Notes under the pieces: generated by a model
Told to the model about the DNA's origin: nothing
The model's input: the letters and a program-made list of their open reading frames with translations, nothing else
Databases searched by the model: none
Position numbers and translations under genes: made by a program
Shown: positions 22,392 to 28,956 of the stretch, one piece after another
Numbering within the stretch: the stretch's first letter is position 1
How the letters are laid out: every line of letters starts with the position of its first letter
DNA from: a virus
DNA: 28,956 nucleotides
Reading direction: 5' to 3' (one strand)
IMG/VR virus record: IMGVR_UViG_3300023174_000512
Coordinates: 1-28,956 of that record

Positions 22392-22960
22392 TGAAACTAG
22401 ATGAAGCTACTGCTATTAAAGTAGCAAATGACAAAACAATTGCTAATTGTTTGTTACCTGATCCTGATCCTTGGGATGTTACTTTCCTTAAGGGTTATGT
22501 CAATAAAAATAATAAAGTTAAGGGAAAAATTGGCGAGATATATGTTGAAAGGATGATGCTATACTTAGGTCACTTAGTTGCACCTGCAATAAATAAAGGT
22601 CACGATAGAATTATTAATGGTACTCTAACTGAGATTAAATTTGGTGCTGCCCATCGTAATCCAAAAAATAAGGGAATTACAATGACTGATGTGTTCTCAT
22701 TCAACCATTTTTCTGTTAGCAAAGATTGGCAACGTGCTATACTAGTTGGTATGAATATTGATTGCCAGCCATATGTAGTCTGGTTTTTTAAAGATAATTT
22801 TATAAATGAGGTATCTAAAAGTAATGCCGATCGTAAATACTTTAATAGACAACAAGCCGGGAAAAATGGCGGTAATGATGATTGGCTGTTTATGACAGAT
22901 CCTAATTCATGGCAAGAATTTATGAATGAACCTTGGGTAAGACCTATATCAGAATGGTAA
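22388..22960 (+). CDS. PD-(D/E)XK nuclease-like protein
   Basis: A 190-residue protein from the ATG that overlaps the upstream stop (ATGA). Residues 47-84 show GKIGEIYVERMMLYLG, then KGHDRIINGTLTEIKFG: a conserved Glu (E50), then D73, E82 and K84 in the D-x8-E-x-K order of the PD-(D/E)XK fold found in restriction enzymes and resolvases. The Asp lies in a GHDR hairpin like the typical (G/A)xD pattern. The gene overlaps the DNA methyltransferase by 7 nt, as expected for a restriction-modification pair, though a Holliday-junction or phage-repair nuclease is possible. The fold is inferred by motif only. Confidence 0.6.
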   Translation: MMKLDEATAIKVANDKTIANCLLPDPDPWDVTFLKGYVNKNNKVKGKIGEIYVERMMLYLGHLVAPAINKGHDRIINGTLTEIKFGAAHRNPKNKGITMTDVFSFNHFSVSKDWQRAILVGMNIDCQPYVVWFFKDNFINEVSKSNADRKYFNRQQAGKNGGNDDWLFMTDPNSWQEFMNEPWVRPISEW

Positions 22961-23952
22961 AATTAGCTGACATTCTAAATGTACGTTACTCAACACGTAA
23001 TCTATCAGATATAGACTTTGATGCCGCCGTTCCCAATCTGGCTAAAGAATTAGAACAATATAACTTCTTACCTCATTATACAGATGATGTACTGAAAAAA
23101 GACTGGCAACAACTATGCAAGTGGACTACTACTGATACAATAATTAGTAGTACATCACGATTGGGTATGAAACTAAGTGAACACTATTGCCCTAATTTTT
23201 ACGACATTGAAAGCAGTACTGGTACAAGTTTTAGAAGTTTGTGGGTTCAATCTAATTTAGAAAAAGTTCTTAGATGGAATCGTAAATGCCATAGCACACC
23301 ATATCTTAGTGAATTAAAACGTGGTATATACTTCTGCTGTAGTCTTACTAAAAATACAATGTATCGTCCACAAATGATGAAACTAGCTTGTATTAAATAT
23401 AAGCCAGAAGTTGTACTAGATCCTTGTGCAGGTTGGGGCGGAAGAATGCTAGGTGCAGTAAGTTATGGAGCACATTATATTGCTTTTGAACCTAACACTC
23501 AAACATATGATAATTTAATGAAGATTGTAAACTTTTTAGGTATACAAAACAGAGTCACATTGATATGTGATGATGCATTGAATATGAAACAATACAACTT
23601 ACCTAAATGTGATTTAGTATTGACAAGTCCACCATACTTTGATTTAGAAGTGTATACACATGAACCTACACAATCAATTACAAAGACACCTACATATCAG
23701 GATTGGGCTGATGGATTCTTACGTGAAATTATTAAGTTGGGTATAGAACATCTAAACCCAAATGGTGTTAGTTGTTGGAATGTAGGTAAGGTTCGTAATA
23801 GAGATATGGCCGATGATGTATTAAAATATCATACTGAGTTTGGATATAGCAAAATTGATATATTGTCGGTTCAAAGTAGCAAACGACAAAGCAATCAGAA
23901 TACGGTAAAAAATGCTAAAAGTAGTGATGATACCATAGTGTACAAAATTTGA
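22954..23952 (+). CDS. DNA N6-adenine/N4-cytosine methyltransferase
   Basis: I use the ATG at 22954 (MVKLADILNVRYSTR), which overlaps the nuclease stop; an upstream in-frame TTG at 22933 is less likely. The 332-residue product has the SAM-binding motif DPCAGWGGR (156-164), the FEPN acidic ribose-binding loop near 178 and the catalytic TSPPYFD (224-230). The order (SAM motif before SPPY) and the SPPY variant fit amino-methyltransferases of DNA. The N-terminal 150 residues may carry target recognition. Its target could be phage DNA, to evade host restriction, or the site cut by the neighbouring nuclease. Its stop codon lies within the -35 box of the next promoter. Confidence 0.88.
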   Translation: MVKLADILNVRYSTRNLSDIDFDAAVPNLAKELEQYNFLPHYTDDVLKKDWQQLCKWTTTDTIISSTSRLGMKLSEHYCPNFYDIESSTGTSFRSLWVQSNLEKVLRWNRKCHSTPYLSELKRGIYFCCSLTKNTMYRPQMMKLACIKYKPEVVLDPCAGWGGRMLGAVSYGAHYIAFEPNTQTYDNLMKIVNFLGIQNRVTLICDDALNMKQYNLPKCDLVLTSPPYFDLEVYTHEPTQSITKTPTYQDWADGFLREIIKLGIEHLNPNGVSCWNVGKVRNRDMADDVLKYHTEFGYSKIDILSVQSSKRQSNQNTVKNAKSSDDTIVYKI

Positions 23953-23977
23953 CATTAAATGGATTTGGCTATATAAT
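23949..23977 (+). promoter_or_regulatory. Strong sigma70-type promoter
   Basis: TTGACA (23949-23954), 17-bp spacer beginning TTAAATGG, TATAAT (23972-23977): a perfect consensus. The -35 box contains the methyltransferase stop TGA. Transcription should start near 23984, ahead of GAAAGGT and the ATG at 24005. Confidence 0.9.
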
Positions 23978-24004
23978 AGATTCTTATTCAGTTGAAAGGT
24001 GTGT

Positions 24005-24217
24005 ATGGGATATCGTGTTGTTGCTGACAAATATCAAATGGACGAAATGCGTACCAAATATGGTCCTAGAAACGGCTTAGAAGGTCCGTTCAATTTCTCC
24101 GGAAGAGTGTTGTATTATGACAACAAAGAAGGTCAATATTACGATCCTAGGACGGATTTCTACGTGGAACAGTCGGAAATGAATGAAATTCATGCTAGTT
24201 TGATAGCCAAAATTTGA
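24005..24217 (+). CDS. Hypothetical protein, 70 aa
   Basis: A 70-residue protein starting MGYRVVADKYQMDEM. An in-frame GTG at 23999 is closer to the ribosome site GAAAGGT but too near to it, so the ATG is preferred. The sequence has YGPRNGLEGPFNFSGRVLYYD and a Tyr/Asp-rich middle, with a C-terminal helix (EMNEIHASLIAKI). No family recognised. It forms a small cassette with its own consensus promoter upstream and the next promoter overlapping its stop. Confidence 0.75.
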   Translation: MGYRVVADKYQMDEMRTKYGPRNGLEGPFNFSGRVLYYDNKEGQYYDPRTDFYVEQSEMNEIHASLIAKI

Positions 24218-24242
24218 CAATAAATGGTATCCGTGATACAAT
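24214..24242 (+). promoter_or_regulatory. Strong sigma70-type promoter
   Basis: TTGACA (24214-24219), 17-bp spacer beginning ATAAATGG, TACAAT (24237-24242). The stop of the 70-aa ORF (TGA) lies inside the -35 box. The palindrome CAATAC-TT-GTATTG follows at 24239-24252. Confidence 0.9.
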
Positions 24243-24252
24243 ACTTGTATTG
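24239..24252 (+). repeat. Operator-like palindrome over the transcription start
   Basis: CAATAC, TT, GTATTG is a perfect inverted repeat overlapping the -10 box and the expected start of transcription. The same core AATACTTGTATT recurs at 24681-24692 in the same place of the next promoter. Confidence 0.6.
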
Positions 24253-24275
24253 AAACTGATAAAGAGGACTAGAAA

Positions 24276-24653
24276 ATGACTACAGAATTCAAATCTTGGG
24301 ACGAGTTGTCAGAGTTAGAACAGGCCCGTGAGATATATTGGGATATGCACAAAGATGCATATGGTGTTCGTCCACGTTGTATTGATACAAGTGCTTGGAC
24401 CATTGAAGATTTTGAAGCTGAGTTTGTCATTCTCGGTCAAGCTATTGAAGCTGAAGAAAAGGTCCGTATTGCGGCACAAGAAAACGCTATTTTCTCTTTT
24501 GAGAAAAGGGTTGATGACCTGATCTTTTCAGGTGCTAAGGACCGTGCAACAGCAATGCGCTGGATCCACGAAGCCGAGGACACTAATGGTGATGATGAGT
24601 ACTTGTGCTATACATTGGGCTTGCCTTATCAGTATTTCCGCAAGGTAGCGTAA
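24276..24653 (+). CDS. Conserved small phage protein, 125 aa
   Basis: GAGG lies 8-10 nt before the ATG. The 125-residue product starts MTTEFKSWDELSELEQ. Residues 18-40 read AREIYWDMHKDAYGVRPR, a pattern (DAYGxRPR) I know from small conserved phage proteins. A helical region (residues 45-78) and an acidic AEDTNGDDEYLCYTLGLPY near the end follow. Function unknown. It is expressed from its own promoter with an operator-like repeat and lies between two promoter copies, as a cassette. Confidence 0.8.
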   Translation: MTTEFKSWDELSELEQAREIYWDMHKDAYGVRPRCIDTSAWTIEDFEAEFVILGQAIEAEEKVRIAAQENAIFSFEKRVDDLIFSGAKDRATAMRWIHEAEDTNGDDEYLCYTLGLPYQYFRKVA

Positions 24654-24654
24654 T

Positions 24655-24683
24655 TTGACAATAAATGGGCATTGTGCTATAAT
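24655..24683 (+). promoter_or_regulatory. Strong sigma70-type promoter of the AAA+ gene
   Basis: TTGACA (24655-24660), 17-bp spacer beginning ATAAATGG, TATAAT (24678-24683), perfect consensus. It starts one base after the stop of the 125-aa gene and carries the AATACTTGTATT repeat at 24681-24692. CAGGAGA precedes the ATG at 24718. Confidence 0.92.
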
Positions 24684-24717
24684 ACTTGTATTGATTGATT
24701 AACACACAGGAGAAATT

Positions 24718-25749
24718 ATGTCTACTATTCGTATTTTGTCAGGTTCTTATCGCAATGAAGCAGTCAAAGGTGAAGTGTTTACACTTGTCAAGGGTTTTCA
24801 GACAGGTAAAAAAGGTAGTTATGTGACTGTTAAAAATGATGGTCAATTCCCAGGTCGTAGTGCTGAAATTAAAGTTTTAGTAGATACGATTGATAATATT
24901 GAATTTTTAAATGGAGATAAAGTTATGGCTAATGCTGTAGTAGAGTTTAAGAAAGAATCTGTTAAAGAAACAGAACAAGAAGCAATGGACCGTATTGCTA
25001 CACGTTTTGAGGTCCTTGATGAAATGTCACGTGCATGTATCAATGGTGATATTCGTGCTATGATTGTTTCAGGCCCGCCCGGTGTAGGCAAATCACATGG
25101 TGTTGAAACACAAATGGAAAAAGCAAGTATGTTTGACAAGCTTGCAGGCAAACGTGTGCGTTTTCAAATTGTTAAAGGTGCTATGACAGCACTAGGCTTG
25201 TACACTCAATTGTACAAATATTCTGACACAAAGAACGTATTGATTTTTGATGATTGTGATAGTGTTTTTACTGATGACTTGAGTTTGAACATTCTCAAGG
25301 CCGCACTTGATTCAGGCAAGACACGTAGAATTTGCTGGAATAGTGATTCACGTTTGTTGCGTGAAGAAGGTATTCCAAATACTTTCAACTTCAATGGTAG
25401 TGCTATCTTTATCACTAACTTGAAATTTGGCAATCTGAAATCTAAGAAATTGCAGGATCACTTAGAAGCATTGCAATCACGTTGTCACTTTCTGGACCTG
25501 ACAATTGACGGTGATCGTGACAAGATGTTGCGTATCAAACAGGTCCATCGTGATGCTGAAGGTGGTTTGTTCAAAGACTATGATTTTACTGAAGAACAAT
25601 CACAAACTGTGATTAGTTTTATGTGGGACAATCATACTAAATTGCGTGAAGTGTCCTTGCGTATGTGTTTGAAAATTGCAGACTTGGTTAAGATTAGCCC
25701 CAACAACTGGCAGAATCTTGCTAAGACAACTTGCATGAAGTCTGCATAA
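24718..25749 (+). CDS. AAA+ ATPase, 343 aa
   Basis: Residues 1-75 form a beta-rich N-terminal domain (IRILSGSYRNEAVKGEVFTLVKG, SYVTVKNDGQ) with a KOW-like look. Residues 95-300 are an AAA+ module: Walker A GPPGVGKS at 119-126, Walker B VLIFDDCDSV with D178/D179 and sensor-1-like FITNLKF. An arginine finger is likely in the SRC or RDK segment. The substrate is not known; the sequence is unlike the clamp loader gp44, the MoxR protein at the window start and UvsX. It has a perfect promoter and a strong terminator, so it is a monocistronic unit made early. Confidence 0.85.
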   Translation: MSTIRILSGSYRNEAVKGEVFTLVKGFQTGKKGSYVTVKNDGQFPGRSAEIKVLVDTIDNIEFLNGDKVMANAVVEFKKESVKETEQEAMDRIATRFEVLDEMSRACINGDIRAMIVSGPPGVGKSHGVETQMEKASMFDKLAGKRVRFQIVKGAMTALGLYTQLYKYSDTKNVLIFDDCDSVFTDDLSLNILKAALDSGKTRRICWNSDSRLLREEGIPNTFNFNGSAIFITNLKFGNLKSKKLQDHLEALQSRCHFLDLTIDGDRDKMLRIKQVHRDAEGGLFKDYDFTEEQSQTVISFMWDNHTKLREVSLRMCLKIADLVKISPNNWQNLAKTTCMKSA

Positions 25750-25766
25750 ACTTTCTATAGTACTTC

Positions 25767-25790
25767 GGGGAACTTAGGTTCCCCTTTTTT
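25767..25790 (+). terminator. Rho-independent terminator
   Basis: GGGGAAC (25767-25773), loop TTAG, GTTCCCC (25778-25784) and six T residues make a strong intrinsic terminator 17 nt after the AAA+ gene. Confidence 0.95.
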
Positions 25791-25800
25791 CCTTTATATA

Positions 25801-25829
25801 TTGCATTTATCTGTATATCATTGTATAAT
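25801..25829 (+). promoter_or_regulatory. Promoter with start codon at predicted +1
   Basis: TATAAT at 25824-25829 with a weak -35 (TTGCAT, 25801-25806) 17 bp upstream. The ATG at 25836 is 7 nt past the -10 box, exactly where transcription should begin. Confidence 0.65.
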
Positions 25830-25835
25830 TATTGA

Positions 25836-26861
25836 ATGGTTGAATTGAATAATAAAGAACAACTTATCTATTACATGGTAACAAACCTACGTTTAAGTAG
25901 GTATGACATTAGGTTCCTTCAAAACCTTGAAAAAATTATTGTTGATAAAAAACGTATTACTAGTAATCAAGTATTATTGGTTGAAAAACTTATAGCAAAA
26001 TATGAACGACAATTTATAAAAAATGAATTGTTCACTAGTAAATTGTTAGAACTACCATGGAAAATATCAATAGTAACAACCACTGAAGAATATACATCAC
26101 CACATATAGGTATTTTAGATGACAATATCATATTAAAAACACCTTATAATAAATCATTCATTAGTGCATTTAGGTCACTTAGTCAATCTAGCTATGTATG
26201 GGATAATGTTAATAAATACTATATCGCTGATTTGAGCACCTTTTCTTTAAAATTAGCAATCAACATGGCTTCAAAATTCTTTAATGAAGTTAGATATAGT
26301 GCTACAGTTAAAAAACTATTAGAACAATTATCTTCTTATGAAGAAATAACACATTGGAATCCCACTTTAGTCTGTGTTAACGGTAACTATTTAATAGCAT
26401 GTTCTAATAGTGCATTAGATGAAGCTATTAAACATATAGAGTTAAACAAACAATTAACTACATTAGCAGAACTAGTTAGATATGGAATAGAGATTGATAG
26501 TAGTATTTTATTAACAGATGAAGAACGATTCGCAGGATCATACAATCCTAAAGTAGAATTATCAAACATATGTGATATTGTGCCATGGTTACAAAACATT
26601 AATTGTGATTATGTTTCGGTATCAGGTATAGGATTGACATCTAGCATAAAGTTTAAAAATGAATTAAAACAATCATTAGCAAGTGTAGGTATTAAGTATA
26701 ATGATACAACAGTAATACATGATAATTTAAGCAAGTATAAATTTCCAGTTATGGTAAAATTTAAATTGGTTCGTGAAGAACATAACAAAGCGGCAAAAGT
26801 AATCAATATAGTAAATAGTCAACCAGTTAACTGGTTGTGGAAAAAGAATGAAACAATGTAA
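25836..26861 (+). CDS. HARP-like protein upstream of uvsW, 341 aa
   Basis: No ribosome site precedes the ATG, which lies at the predicted transcription start. The N-terminal 75 residues are helical and basic. Residues about 90-145 read like a HARP/SNF2-accessory module: SFISAFRSLSQSSYVWDNVN, then YYIADLSTF, the pattern in which an aromatic-tryptophan-aspartate core precedes a helix. The rest is mixed alpha/beta without motifs of catalysis. It overlaps uvsW by 14 nt, so the two are probably co-translated. A role as DNA-binding partner of UvsW is inferred. Base use is very AT-rich relative to uvsW. Confidence 0.65.
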   Translation: MVELNNKEQLIYYMVTNLRLSRYDIRFLQNLEKIIVDKKRITSNQVLLVEKLIAKYERQFIKNELFTSKLLELPWKISIVTTTEEYTSPHIGILDDNIILKTPYNKSFISAFRSLSQSSYVWDNVNKYYIADLSTFSLKLAINMASKFFNEVRYSATVKKLLEQLSSYEEITHWNPTLVCVNGNYLIACSNSALDEAIKHIELNKQLTTLAELVRYGIEIDSSILLTDEERFAGSYNPKVELSNICDIVPWLQNINCDYVSVSGIGLTSSIKFKNELKQSLASVGIKYNDTTVIHDNLSKYKFPVMVKFKLVREEHNKAAKVINIVNSQPVNWLWKKNETM

Positions 26862-28305
26862 AATAATCGTCAAAGACGAAGTGAATGTAAAAATAGAAGG
26901 TCTTGACCTATCAGAACGTAAAGCATTGATGAAAATGTTTGAATACGAAATACCCGGAGCACGTTACCTTCCTGCGGTACGTTTAGGTAGATGGAATGGT
27001 AAGGTAAGCTATTTCAGTTTAGCCGGCAGCACCTATATCAATTTACTTCCCGAAATACTTCCTTATTTAGACAATGCAGGATATGATATTGAACTAGATG
27101 ATTTAAGAGATTACACTACAACCTTTACTTTTGACAAAGTGTCCGAGGATACATTCAAACATAAGAATTGGCCTAAAGGTCATCCCAAAGAAGGTACGCC
27201 AGTAGAATTACGTGATTATCAAATTGAAATTGTAAACAACTTCTTAGAGAACCCGCAATCATTACAAGAAATTGCTACAGGTGCAGGTAAAACATTGATG
27301 ACTGCCGCACTTAGTTATAGCATTGAGAAGTATGGACGTAGTATCGTTATTGTTCCAAACAAAAGTCTAGTAACCCAAACAGAAGCAGATTACATTAATC
27401 TTGGATTAGACGTTGGTGTATACTTTGGTGATCGTAAAGAATACAATAAGACACATACAATTTGTACTTGGCAAAGTCTTAACAATATGCTTAAGAAAAC
27501 AAAGTCGGGTGAAGCTGAAGTAGAGATCGGTGATTTCATTGAAGGTGTAGTCTGTGTTATGGTTGATGAAGTACATATGGCCAAAGCAGATGCATTGAAA
27601 ACATTGCTTACTAGTGTATTCAGCAAAGTGCCCATTCGGTGGGGTTTAACAGGAACTATACCTAAAGCTAAGTACGAAGCACAAAGCATCTATGTAAGTT
27701 TGGGTAATGTGATTGGTAAACTCTCAGCTAGTGAATTGCAAGATCAGGGTGTATTAGCCCGTTGTCATGTGAACATTATGCAATTACAAGATGGTAAAGA
27801 ATTTACTAACTATCAAAGCGAGTTAAAACACTTGTTAGAAGATAGTGAACGATTGGATAAGATTGCTAGTTTAATCAGTGGTATTAATGATACTGGTAAT
27901 ACATTGATCCTTGTTGATAGGGTTAATGCAGGAAAAGAGATTGTTAACAGATTACCAGGTAGTGTATTTGTTAGCGGTGCTACTAATATGAATGAGCGTA
28001 AGGAAGAATATGACGAAGTTGCAACGAGTACGAACAAAATTATTGTGGCGACTTATGGTGTGGCTGCTGTTGGCATTAATATACCTCGTATTTTTAATCT
28101 GATTCTAATAGAGCCTGGAAAAAGCTTTGTAAGGGTTATCCAAAGTATTGGGCGTGGAATTCGCAAAGCAGAAGATAAAGACCATGTACAAATCTATGAC
28201 ATAACCAGTAGTTGTAAGTTTGCCAAAAGGCATTTGACTCAACGTAAAGCCTTTTATAAAGAAGCAAACTACCCGTTTGACGTAGAAAAGTTGACATATA
28301 GATAA
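26848..28305 (+). CDS. uvsW: DNA/RNA helicase UvsW (superfamily 2)
   Basis: The 485-residue helicase unwinds branched recombination intermediates and R-loops and helps switch origin-dependent to recombination-dependent replication in T4. Residues 1-100 form the UvsW N-terminal domain (EIPGARYLPAVRLGRWNGKVSYF). The helicase core has a Q-like ELRDYQ (about 120-125), Walker A ATGAGKT at 143-149, DEVH at 240-243 (motif II), LTGT at 267-270 (motif III) and QSIGRGIRK at 432-440 (motif VI). The length matches T4 UvsW (about 500). It overlaps the HARP-like gene by 14 nt. The promoter of the next gene lies inside its last 15 nt. Confidence 0.95.
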   Translation: MKQCKIIVKDEVNVKIEGLDLSERKALMKMFEYEIPGARYLPAVRLGRWNGKVSYFSLAGSTYINLLPEILPYLDNAGYDIELDDLRDYTTTFTFDKVSEDTFKHKNWPKGHPKEGTPVELRDYQIEIVNNFLENPQSLQEIATGAGKTLMTAALSYSIEKYGRSIVIVPNKSLVTQTEADYINLGLDVGVYFGDRKEYNKTHTICTWQSLNNMLKKTKSGEAEVEIGDFIEGVVCVMVDEVHMAKADALKTLLTSVFSKVPIRWGLTGTIPKAKYEAQSIYVSLGNVIGKLSASELQDQGVLARCHVNIMQLQDGKEFTNYQSELKHLLEDSERLDKIASLISGINDTGNTLILVDRVNAGKEIVNRLPGSVFVSGATNMNERKEEYDEVATSTNKIIVATYGVAAVGINIPRIFNLILIEPGKSFVRVIQSIGRGIRKAEDKDHVQIYDITSSCKFAKRHLTQRKAFYKEANYPFDVEKLTYR

Positions 28306-28319
28306 GAAAGTGTTATAAT
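28291..28319 (+). promoter_or_regulatory. Consensus promoter with start codon at predicted +1
   Basis: TTGACA (28291-28296), 17-bp spacer, TATAAT (28314-28319), perfect consensus overlapping the uvsW 3' end. The ATG at 28326 is 7 nt past the -10 box, so the transcript should begin with the start codon. Confidence 0.9.
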
Positions 28320-28325
28320 AACAAA

Positions 28326-28826
28326 ATGCGTATACTTACATTAGAAAATTCCTATTATAATCTTGAAACCCTTCCGGAAGAAATAGATGACCTTCGCTTT
28401 GCGATATTAGACAATAGTAATCCACAAAATGTGGATTATCATTATATCCCATTAATCTTTTTAGAATCATTTAACAGTCCTGCACTTGTATTAAAGATTG
28501 GAAATCAAACAATTAAAATGCCCGTTGATTGGCAAATATTAATTGGGGAACAAGAACACGGAGATTTAGAAACATTACCTTTAACTAGTATCAATGATAG
28601 AGGTTTCAATTCATTTGAATTTAATCCGTTAAGTAGTTTTAGTCCAAGTTTTTTACCAATTGAAATTGTAGACATTTATCACGATGTAACATGGTATGCA
28701 CCTAGATTAAAGAATGGTCAGTTCCTGTGTGTACCAATTGATGATGGACCTAAGCCAAGATGTGTATATTTTGTAAAAGAGATTAGTCGTAACTGTGAGA
28801 TTGTGGACTATTCCCAATCTTTTTAA
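28326..28826 (+). CDS. Conserved T4-like phage protein, 166 aa
   Basis: A 166-residue protein starting MRILTLENSYYNLETLPEEI. The segments FAILDNSNPQNVDYHYIPLI, DLETLPLTSINDRGFNSFEF, FNPLSSFSPSFLPIEIVDIY and the end KEISRNCEIVDY recall a family conserved in marine T4-like phages, so far as I remember without a known role. It is beta-rich with no catalytic motif. Its placement after uvsW and before another replication-module-like gene suggests a part in replication or its control. Its start codon has no ribosome site and lies at the predicted transcription start. Confidence 0.8.
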   Translation: MRILTLENSYYNLETLPEEIDDLRFAILDNSNPQNVDYHYIPLIFLESFNSPALVLKIGNQTIKMPVDWQILIGEQEHGDLETLPLTSINDRGFNSFEFNPLSSFSPSFLPIEIVDIYHDVTWYAPRLKNGQFLCVPIDDGPKPRCVYFVKEISRNCEIVDYSQSF

Positions 28827-28828
28827 AT

Positions 28829-28956
28829 ATGGCAACTAAAAAGAATACTCCTATTGATGAGAAATTTGTAGCACAAGACTTTGACTTGTTTGATGCTCTT
28901 ACAGCTATGGATAAAAAAGACTATGGTTATTATGATAGGTTAACAGAAGAACAACA
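28829..28956 (+). CDS. 5' end of a further gene, possibly clamp-loader-type (truncated)
   Basis: The ATG lies 2 nt after the previous stop and opens a frame that runs off the window (42 codons visible). The start MATKKNTPIDEKFVAQDFD and the segment DALTAMDKKDYGYYDRLTEE resemble the phage clamp-loader A subunit family, an identification from memory that the missing 3' part would have to confirm. If right it belongs to the replication module with uvsW. No ribosome site is visible; it is probably translated with the preceding gene. Confidence 0.55.
   Translation, partial: MATKKNTPIDEKFVAQDFDLFDALTAMDKKDYGYYDRLTEEQ

Noticed and set aside
18379-24486. A 21-nt identity between gp32 and the 125-aa gene (encoding RIAAQEN)
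   Set aside because: The match ends abruptly on both sides and lies within plausible helices of both proteins. It is more likely chance or a tiny patch than a functional repeat, though recombination cannot be excluded.
1-28956. tRNA genes, CRISPR arrays, insertion sequences, attachment sites or integrase
   Set aside because: No cloverleaf, no regularly spaced direct repeats, no transposase-like or integrase-like frame and no terminal inverted repeats were seen on reading.

Overview
The window is a densely packed, single-strand (+) gene block from a T4-like tailed phage (myovirus type). It encodes the T4-type large terminase (gp17 family), single-stranded DNA-binding protein gp32, recombinase UvsX, recombination mediator UvsY and helicase UvsW. 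Neighbouring genes are often joined by ATGA or TAATG stop/start overlaps, and the base composition is AT-rich. The host is not shown directly. Clean TTGACA-17-TATAAT promoters, outer-membrane-lipoprotein spanins and a BPSL0761-type small gene (familiar from Burkholderiales-like betaproteobacteria) together suggest a Gram-negative host, perhaps a low-GC aquatic betaproteobacterium. That host assignment is inference.

Layout. (a) 1-2368: C-terminus of a MoxR-like AAA+ ATPase, a 49-residue ORF, then a protein with an HEXXH metallopeptidase-like motif and a VWA domain, followed by a 36-residue membrane peptide. (b) 2355-4690: six small coupled proteins of unknown function, closed by a hairpin terminator. 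(c) 4735-7926: thymidylate synthase with its own promoter, a small unknown protein, an NAD-dependent sugar epimerase/dehydratase and a DegT/StrS PLP aminotransferase. (d) 7929-18187: the late region. It holds a spanin-like pair plus a third lipoprotein, a structural protein, two tandem paralogues with capsid-targeting-like N-termini, a SAM methyltransferase, a large beta-repeat structural protein, the terminase, a 721-residue acidic protein and a long coiled-coil protein. (e) 18234-22391: gp32, a BPSL0761-like gene, a small ORF, uvsX, an acidic 85-residue protein, uvsY and an unknown protein. (f) 22388-25749: a PD-(D/E)XK nuclease-like gene overlapping a DNA methyltransferase, then two small ORFs and an AAA+ ATPase, each of these three behind its own strong promoter. 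(g) 25801-28956: a HARP-like protein coupled to uvsW, a conserved unknown protein and the start of another gene.

Two promoter classes can be read. Host-type sigma70 promoters (TTGACA, 17 bp, TATAAT/TACAAT) precede early and metabolic genes. A motif (G/A/C)ATAAATA resembling the T4 late promoter TATAAATA occurs six times, only between 7.9 and 18.3 kb, almost all of it just ahead of virion and lysis genes. Several start codons lie 4-8 nt beyond the promoter -10 box, so some transcripts should be leaderless or nearly so.

The most interesting signals are: internal-protein-like capsid targeting peptides ending in (I/L)xE on three proteins, two of them tandem paralogues; a DNA segment that serves as both terminator and late promoter at 11350-11381; mutually exclusive hairpins ahead of gp32; a nuclease/methyltransferase pair; and a MoxR/metallo-VWA pair.
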